NCBI GenBank assembly: GCA_012934845.2
Contig: WNNJ02000772.1
Coordinates: 79,111-143,110, forward strand
DNA: 64,000 nucleotides
Reading direction: 5' to 3'
Origin: Pomphorhynchus laevis
Lineage: Eukaryota; Acanthocephala; Palaeacanthocephala; Echinorhynchida; Pomphorhynchidae
Part shown: piece after piece, positions 61,101 to 64,000 of the stretch
Layout: every line of letters begins with the position of its first letter
Position numbering within the stretch: position 1 is the first letter of the stretch
The notes under the pieces: generated by a model
Databases searched by the model: none
Seen by the model: only the letters and a program-made list of their open reading frames with translations
What the model was told of the DNA's origin: nothing
Made by a program: the position numbers and the translations under genes

Positions 61101-63121
61101 TGCAAGCAACGCCTGAACATTCTCCACCTCATTAGAAGCAACCGGTAGACCTCGAATAATAACGTTACGAGCTCTACGAGCCTGTCGATCAACTTCCTGA
61201 ATAACCTCGAGAGGAGGAGCATCTTTCGACAAACTATTGGCAGCTAGAACAGTTCGTGTGATCATACGTTGTACTACGTTGGAAAACGATAGAGGCTTGC
61301 CAACCGAAGTATCTGGATGACTTAGTACTGCGCTAACCCCTTTAGTCGATGGTCCCTCCGAAATGGCAAATAACTCTTTTATCTCGTGTTCAAGTGTTTC
61401 TATGCGTCTTGTGTTGTTTTGAGCTACGTCGATCAAATTCGAAACCTTCTTGGCAGCACACTGGCCGCATAAGAAGTCACGAAGAAAGAACTCTCTGGAT
61501 ACATTTCTTGGAGCTTTAACGGAAGAACGTAACAAACAACCCTCCGAAGAACATTCCATGAACAACGTGACGTAAATCTCGGTATCAAGATGTAAACTGG
61601 GAACAACCTGGGAAGCAAGAGAAATAACTCTGTCCGAAAGACTTTCACTAGGAGCTGCAGGGTCTACTGTATCTAAGCATGGGGAACTCACAAGGCGATT
61701 ACCACAACGTTGTGCCGGAAAGCAATCACGACAAGCTCTACCCGCCTTGAATAACACAATTCTTGCACACCGCATGCGGCCCATTGCATGAACAACATCG
61801 ATCTGGAACTGTCATTGTTGCTCCAAATTTGTGCAAGTAATCGCTCGTTGTCCACAGAAGTTCGATGTAGTGAACAGTCGACGATTGTCGATATTAAAAC
61901 GCAGTTTGATTGTATAAGTTCGTTGTAGTGAAACGAAGTTCGTTGCAGAAGTGCGGCGTAGAAGTTCGTTGTTAGAAGTTCGTTTATTCTCGAAGTGCGG
62001 AGTAGAAGTTCGTTTATTATCGAAGTGGGCGTAGAAGTTCGTTGTGAAGTGGAGGTTCGTAGAAGTTCGTTATTCTCGAAGTGGGCGTAGAAGTTCGTAG
62101 AAGTTTATAATTTGTGTAATTTGGGTGTATATTAATCTTGTAAATAGTTATTTGTTAGCAGCTTAGAATTTCAAACTTGTATGTCTATAAGAAACCAAAT
62201 TTTTTTTAGCTCTAGTTTATACAATGAAATAATTAGCATTAGTATATATTATGTTTTAGTCAAGTGATTGTTACTCGATCCAATGTTTAAATATTCCTTG
62301 TGGTGAAATATTAACAGTACTTTCATGAACATGAGTTGTTTTATGTAGTTAATATTTAAGTTATTCCGATTCTTTTATTCGAGATCGGGTAAACTGAATT
62401 ATTAGAACTGAACTGGAAATGTTCGAACGAAACGAAATACCATTAATAGATAATATTAATAGGAGTGTTAATTAAAATTTACAAAATCTGTGCAATTACA
62501 AATACTTGAACTCACAGAAGTGTTTAAATGTGTATTATTTGACAAATGCAAATGTTTGTGTGGATTAGTTTTCAGAACAATACAAAATGAATGAAACGAA
62601 CGAAATAGATATTGGTTTAAGATCATCTTTCATGTAGAATTTTGGGTAATAATATAATTAAATGTAATTAATCGAATATGGCTTGAACGGAAGTAATTGG
62701 AAAGCCAAATTGGTCAAATAATTTGGAAACTTTTGTTATCGTTGTTGATTAAAATATTTATCAACAATTAAAATTCGTGAAAAAAATGTGCAATGGTCCA
62801 AAAATCAATTAGATTATAATATTTAAAGAACTTAAAAATAAACATTAATAACATATGATTTAAATGTTAGTTTTTTTGAACATAAATAATATATTTTAAT
62901 TTAAAATCTGTAAAAATATAAAGAAATTAATTTCGAAGAAAGTACGAAAATTAGCATTATTACGAATGGTAATATTTTTGAAATACAATCTATAGTTATA
63001 ATATAATCTTAAAACATTCTGTTGTTCAATATAAAAAAAGCATACTTACAGCACTTTGGGTAATGCAGAATGGTAAATAAGATTAGACACCGGTAAACTT
63101 AGATTATAATCGATTTGTACA
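52096..63121 (-). CDS. 3' part of a second LRR gene copy (copy B), entering from the right
   Basis: Four exons in the same phase and style are seen: 63050-63121 (identical to exon 19 of copy A), 54418-54477, 53268-53336 and 52096-52167. The joins give Leu, Leu and Met. Exons 1-18 of this copy would lie beyond 64000. By inference the last three exons are exons 20-22 of the same gene type, since copy A's equivalents would lie left of position 1. The intron after exon 19 holds a young 4.5-kb LINE and the intron after exon 20 a minisatellite. No stop-bearing final exon or membrane exon was found further left, where transposons dominate, so the gene end is unknown or lost. Confidence 0.72.
53268..53336 (-). 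CDS. LRR gene copy B exon 21
   Basis: 69 nt, acceptor ATTTCTTAG, donor GTGAGT. It encodes KINRPMSNTELLAKHVLPCI, then EY(M). The LRR match is loose; phase 2 at both ends. Confidence 0.7.
53666..53918. repeat. 29-bp minisatellite
   Basis: About nine copies of a unit starting ggctcgtgattaatcaattt and ending tatgttct, with variation between gctcgtg and gctcgcg and in the length of the T-run. It lies in the intron between LRR exons 20 and 21 of copy B. Confidence 0.93.
54418..54477 (-). CDS. LRR gene copy B exon 20 (NP/Cys-type)
   Basis: 60 nt, acceptor TACATTAG, donor GTAAGT. It encodes NPYGVTCPAMYSKYNEFKN(L). The NP...C pattern resembles exon 6. Confidence 0.72.
54890..55255. repeat. Direct repeat pair
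   Basis: 54895-55020 and 55132-55250 share tttgataaagagaatttaca, gaatagaag, cgattaa and aaatactaagaaa blocks. Diverged tandem duplication in the intron between LRR exons 19 and 20. Confidence 0.7.
55260..55690. repeat. Inverted pair of hairpin-bearing repeats
   Basis: The minus-strand copy at about 55410-55565 and the plus-strand copy at about 55585-55690 both read ggtattggat...agctg.tgagg..., then gtagcgtactgctgttgac and taggattgaagcaaag. The minus copy extends into GC-richer repeat sequence to 55260. It is the same family as the ends of the foldback at 9121-9727. No coding frame. Confidence 0.7.
55700..56824. other. AT-rich LRR intron segment
   Basis: Nothing recognised before the start of the duplicated block at 56825. 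Confidence 0.5.
57480..57727. repeat. Target-site duplication, left (248 bp)
   Basis: Starts tagtttatacaatgaaat and ends gataatattaat; matches 62213-62460 with one base difference (catgaaaatg versus catgaacatg), and matches 655-902 in the empty-site copy. Confidence 0.95.
57909..60737 (-). CDS. LINE ORF2: APE endonuclease and reverse transcriptase
   Basis: The open frame begins immediately after the ORF1 TGA, in the same frame. No ATG lies before the endonuclease start LRRLLLFNVEGLETL (near 60695-60650), so the start is unclear: reinitiation, read-through or a non-ATG codon such as the GTG at 60674. From that GTG the frame is 921 codons. Endonuclease motifs are IAVLLETF, VVAGDFNATSS (about residue 120) and SCLDLIFSNV. 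RT motifs are SYRGIALLNHSYKVLSNLM, PPEQHGFRINHST, FVDFAKAFDSID, GVQQGDPLS and ILYADDLALI. A C-terminal Cys/His motif, CRCRFCSKECSALLHAFACP, lies at about residues 878-897. No stops interrupt it, so the protein may be functional. Confidence 0.9.
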   Translation of the reverse strand, partial: QSQTFPRAASDSCLRRLLLFNVEGLETLMNEGFASYLTSFDIAVLLETFTTSPVKLNSFYCFEILATLGDRGRPSGGVILAINGSFSEWSYKTFENLVYLDTPSIVIIACYFKPSLDASDIINELSEILLNSSRNKPIVVAGDFNATSSRSPLKLNLLKEFFFSHNLTLHVPIEGWTYEMGETRSCLDLIFSNVGIHDTCLDFDVAWALRRKHKPVICVIEEFSTSLSDFCPVQPKSRRIVVDAINFSHLNESKRLLLGGDLAASYTMLHQTLLRACNNIRHNGSRSYRLPNHLKFLQRMLLSFYKTNEFSLSRTDFVTLRRFYNKSTRQFRLNVLRREEQIMLLRAEVAPWLARPKTCKLASKFPLEDWRKHFAEILASSNSNSFDPKECNLYCPITDHDPLNYPFSLAEFKSCLSNMATRKAAGIDQLCVEHINQTFGLVADYWIFFYNAILRGWPIPNGWRDSIIKVLFKGSGDPSCRDSYRGIALLNHSYKVLSNLMAVRLSRFRSFLLPPEQHGFRINHSTMSALSVLRSLVLDTFDKHSSLYSIFVDFAKAFDSIDKTLLLTKLHERVNVHGDFLFLLERILRPSSMRIYDGVNYSGPLTASRGVQQGDPLSLLLFSFFLMDLPDHVRFAASNVVPILYADDLALITLDRCSAQSAITALVEFCLTNKIVINTSKTKIIKFRRGGPRCRDDVLFLNATSIEFVNSYRYLGFELSSRWCFRSHLLRQSAKVVTSAYTASKLGLMSFEGAIKYFDVMLLPILSYGIRCFWSDLTLGDFQIIDKCFWRYLKRILGVSSKCSSTAVAVLSRSIPLSVKLCNRFRLGETTAYLEARRLFDKKILSLDPDIFLTPVYTQSAWRNPRYQKRPLVWRLSLDGYHAKFCSIRLPFHSRSTHCRCRFCSKECSALLHAFACPVLSSWSLEQVDKGGLENRLTLIDA
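60738..61784 (-). CDS. LINE ORF1 protein (348 aa)
   Basis: ATG at 61784, TGA at 60738-60740. The N-terminal half is Cys-containing, with CSSEGC (about residues 78-83) and FLCGQCAAKK (about 104-113) forming a possible zinc-binding, PHD-like unit. A heptad-like helix, NNTRRIETLEHEIKELF (about 123-139), suggests a trimerising coiled coil. Residues about 205-320 (ARNVIIRGLPVASNE, YVSADLSPAERDARN) match the RRM/C-terminal style of ORF1 proteins in CR1/L2/RTE-type LINEs. Such proteins bind LINE RNA. The stop codon is in the ORF2 frame. Not a host gene. Confidence 0.85.
   Translation of the reverse strand: MGRMRCARIVLFKAGRACRDCFPAQRCGNRLVSSPCLDTVDPAAPSESLSDRVISLASQVVPSLHLDTEIYVTLFMECSSEGCLLRSSVKAPRNVSREFFLRDFLCGQCAAKKVSNLIDVAQNNTRRIETLEHEIKELFAISEGPSTKGVSAVLSHPDTSVGKPLSFSNVVQRMITRTVLAANSLSKDAPPLEVIQEVDRQARRARNVIIRGLPVASNEVENVQALLASLDIHLDKNISIRVHRFRAQKSDSPPWLLLTTNEAVSTLILKRGRCLKDSELFQNVYVSADLSPAERDARNILLDQLKVARENNTSVRFVIRNNKVVRLGTRLESSTGENGIGQSQLPLI
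61915..62115 (-). repeat. LINE 5'-UTR short tandem repeats
   Basis: On the plus strand the motif gtagaagttcgtt recurs about eight times with spacers such as tctcgaagtgggc, at the 5' end of the LINE. Tandem units in 5' UTRs often act as promoters in LINEs; that role is inferred here. Confidence 0.75.
62213..62460. repeat. Target-site duplication, right (248 bp)
   Basis: Second copy of the 248-bp sequence; homology to the pre-insertion block resumes directly at 62461 (position 903). Confidence 0.95.
63050..63121 (-). CDS. LRR gene copy B exon 19
   Basis: 72 nt, the same sequence and splice sites as 1492-1563, in the duplicated block. Encodes VQIDYNLSLPVSNLIYHS and the rest of the repeat. Confidence 0.8.
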
Positions 63122-63337
63122 CTAAGGAGAAATAGCATTACATACTCTTTAAATAAAAATTGCAGATAAAGAAAGTGTGTGATTTACAAATTCTGTTGCA
63201 AATTCTGAGTTTAAACAATTTTAACTTCAATTACTCTGTCTTAAGAACATAATTTCTATATTGCAAGTTTTGACAGATTTGGTTAGCATGCAATATTCTT
63301 TTGTAATGAGATACATTGACAAAATACAACTTGATTC

Positions 63338-63588
63338 TAAGAAAATATCAAGTACTTGGCGGTTTTGATCTCACGCGATATTAAGAACTTAAACTACCTT
63401 AAGAGACAAATCTGTTCAGCTAACGCGGGAATGCGTTATTTGTACAAATGCGCCATGGTAGGTCAATATGTGAGCATTAAGACTGACCTTTTAATTTGCT
63501 TCAGCCAAGCTCAATCTCTATTTATATCTTACCCGATGGTCATAAAGTATTGGTGATGACCAAAAAGTAAACGAATCCGAATACATTC
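63338..63588 (+). pseudogene. RTE-like LINE relic, duplicate copy
   Basis: This is the same relic as at 1780-2030, carried along in the duplicated block; the deduced peptide is identical. Confidence 0.5.
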
Positions 63589-64000
63589 TACTGATAGTAG
63601 CTCGGAAGAAATTTACGAGAATCTAAAAGTCAAGTCGTTGCTTCCTAATATTGAAAGGCACATTGATTTATAATTAATTGTTCATAATTGTTTTGAAAAA
63701 CGTTGATAAAGTCTGGTATTCTGTAACAATCATGAAAGTTGAAGCAAATCGCTGTTCGTATAAGTCGAGTAAATATTTATTCGATCATTGTGAACTGAAA
63801 CGAGGCATTATTGGGCCGATTCGCATATATGGTCAACGAGTCGTGATATAAAATATCTGTATATTATGTTATTGGTGGAACAAAAACCGTACATAATGTT
63901 TTATCACACATTTACATTTGAATCATCAAGTGATAAATCTACAAAGTTAATTTATTCGATCATTTATTTGATCATTTTGGACTGAAACGGGGATAAGTGG

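Larger units (their letters stand above)
57728..62212 (-). mobile_element. Young LINE (CR1/L2-like) with intact ORFs, 4485 bp
   Basis: It is present only in the right copy of the duplicated block. On the minus strand: a 5' UTR of about 430 bp with short tandem repeats, ORF1 (61784-60738), ORF2 (to 57909) and a 3' UTR of about 180 bp. There is no poly(A) tail; the 3' end reads AATAAATCGCTGC. It is flanked by 248-bp direct repeats. Both ORFs are open and GC content is higher than the host, which suggests recent insertion. Clade assignment is by domain layout and motif style only. Confidence 0.93.
56825..64000. repeat. Right copy of the large direct duplication, with LINE insertion
   Basis: It matches 1-2442 on both sides of the LINE at 57728-62212 and runs to the window end, so the true length of the duplication is unknown. 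It could be a tandem genomic duplication or two haplotypes placed in series by the assembler. Confidence 0.93.

Overview
The window looks like nuclear DNA of an invertebrate animal: very AT-rich (roughly 70% by eye), intron-dense, with kilobase introns full of decayed retroelements. LINEs of at least four types, Penelope-like fragments with hammerhead-like hairpins, tRNA-derived SINEs and an LTR-element fossil are present. A flatworm is possible from the repeat flavour, but the species cannot be fixed from sequence alone. There is no sign of a bacterial, organellar or viral genome.

The main host content is a leucine-rich-repeat (LRR) gene on the minus strand that open-reading-frame scans miss, because almost every exon is only 54-78 nt long. 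A signal-peptide exon at 31498-31742 is followed leftwards by 18 small exons (29911 down to 1492). Nearly all encode one LRR. Every intron junction is phase 2, and 19 of the 21 joins, counting the three downstream exons, rebuild a Leu/Ile/Val/Met codon. The gene runs off the left edge. At the right, 56825-64000 repeats 1-2442 almost identically, including exon 19 (63050-63121), and further exons of the same type continue at 54418, 53268 and 52096. The simplest reading is a head-to-tail array of LRR genes with a unit of about 56.8 kb: the end of one copy on the right, a transposon-rich spacer (about 34-52 kb), then the start of the next copy.

The right-hand copy of the duplicated block carries a 4485-bp LINE on the minus strand (57728-62212). 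Its ORF1 (348 aa) and ORF2 (endonuclease-RT) are in the same frame, separated by one TGA, and it is flanked by a 248-bp target-site duplication. The left-hand copy shows the empty site.

A 2.1-kb, 19-bp-unit minisatellite (31919-34070) lies just upstream of the LRR gene's first exon. A small Ser/Asn/Asp-rich gene (22978-23655, plus strand) sits antisense inside one LRR intron. The spacer holds a broken Gypsy-type element (35726-40404), a Jockey/I-like LINE (45740-49260) with several fragments of the same family, Penelope-like pieces, and locally duplicated segments. Introns hold RTE-like and CR1-like fragments, a SINE with clear target-site duplications and a 0.6-kb foldback element.
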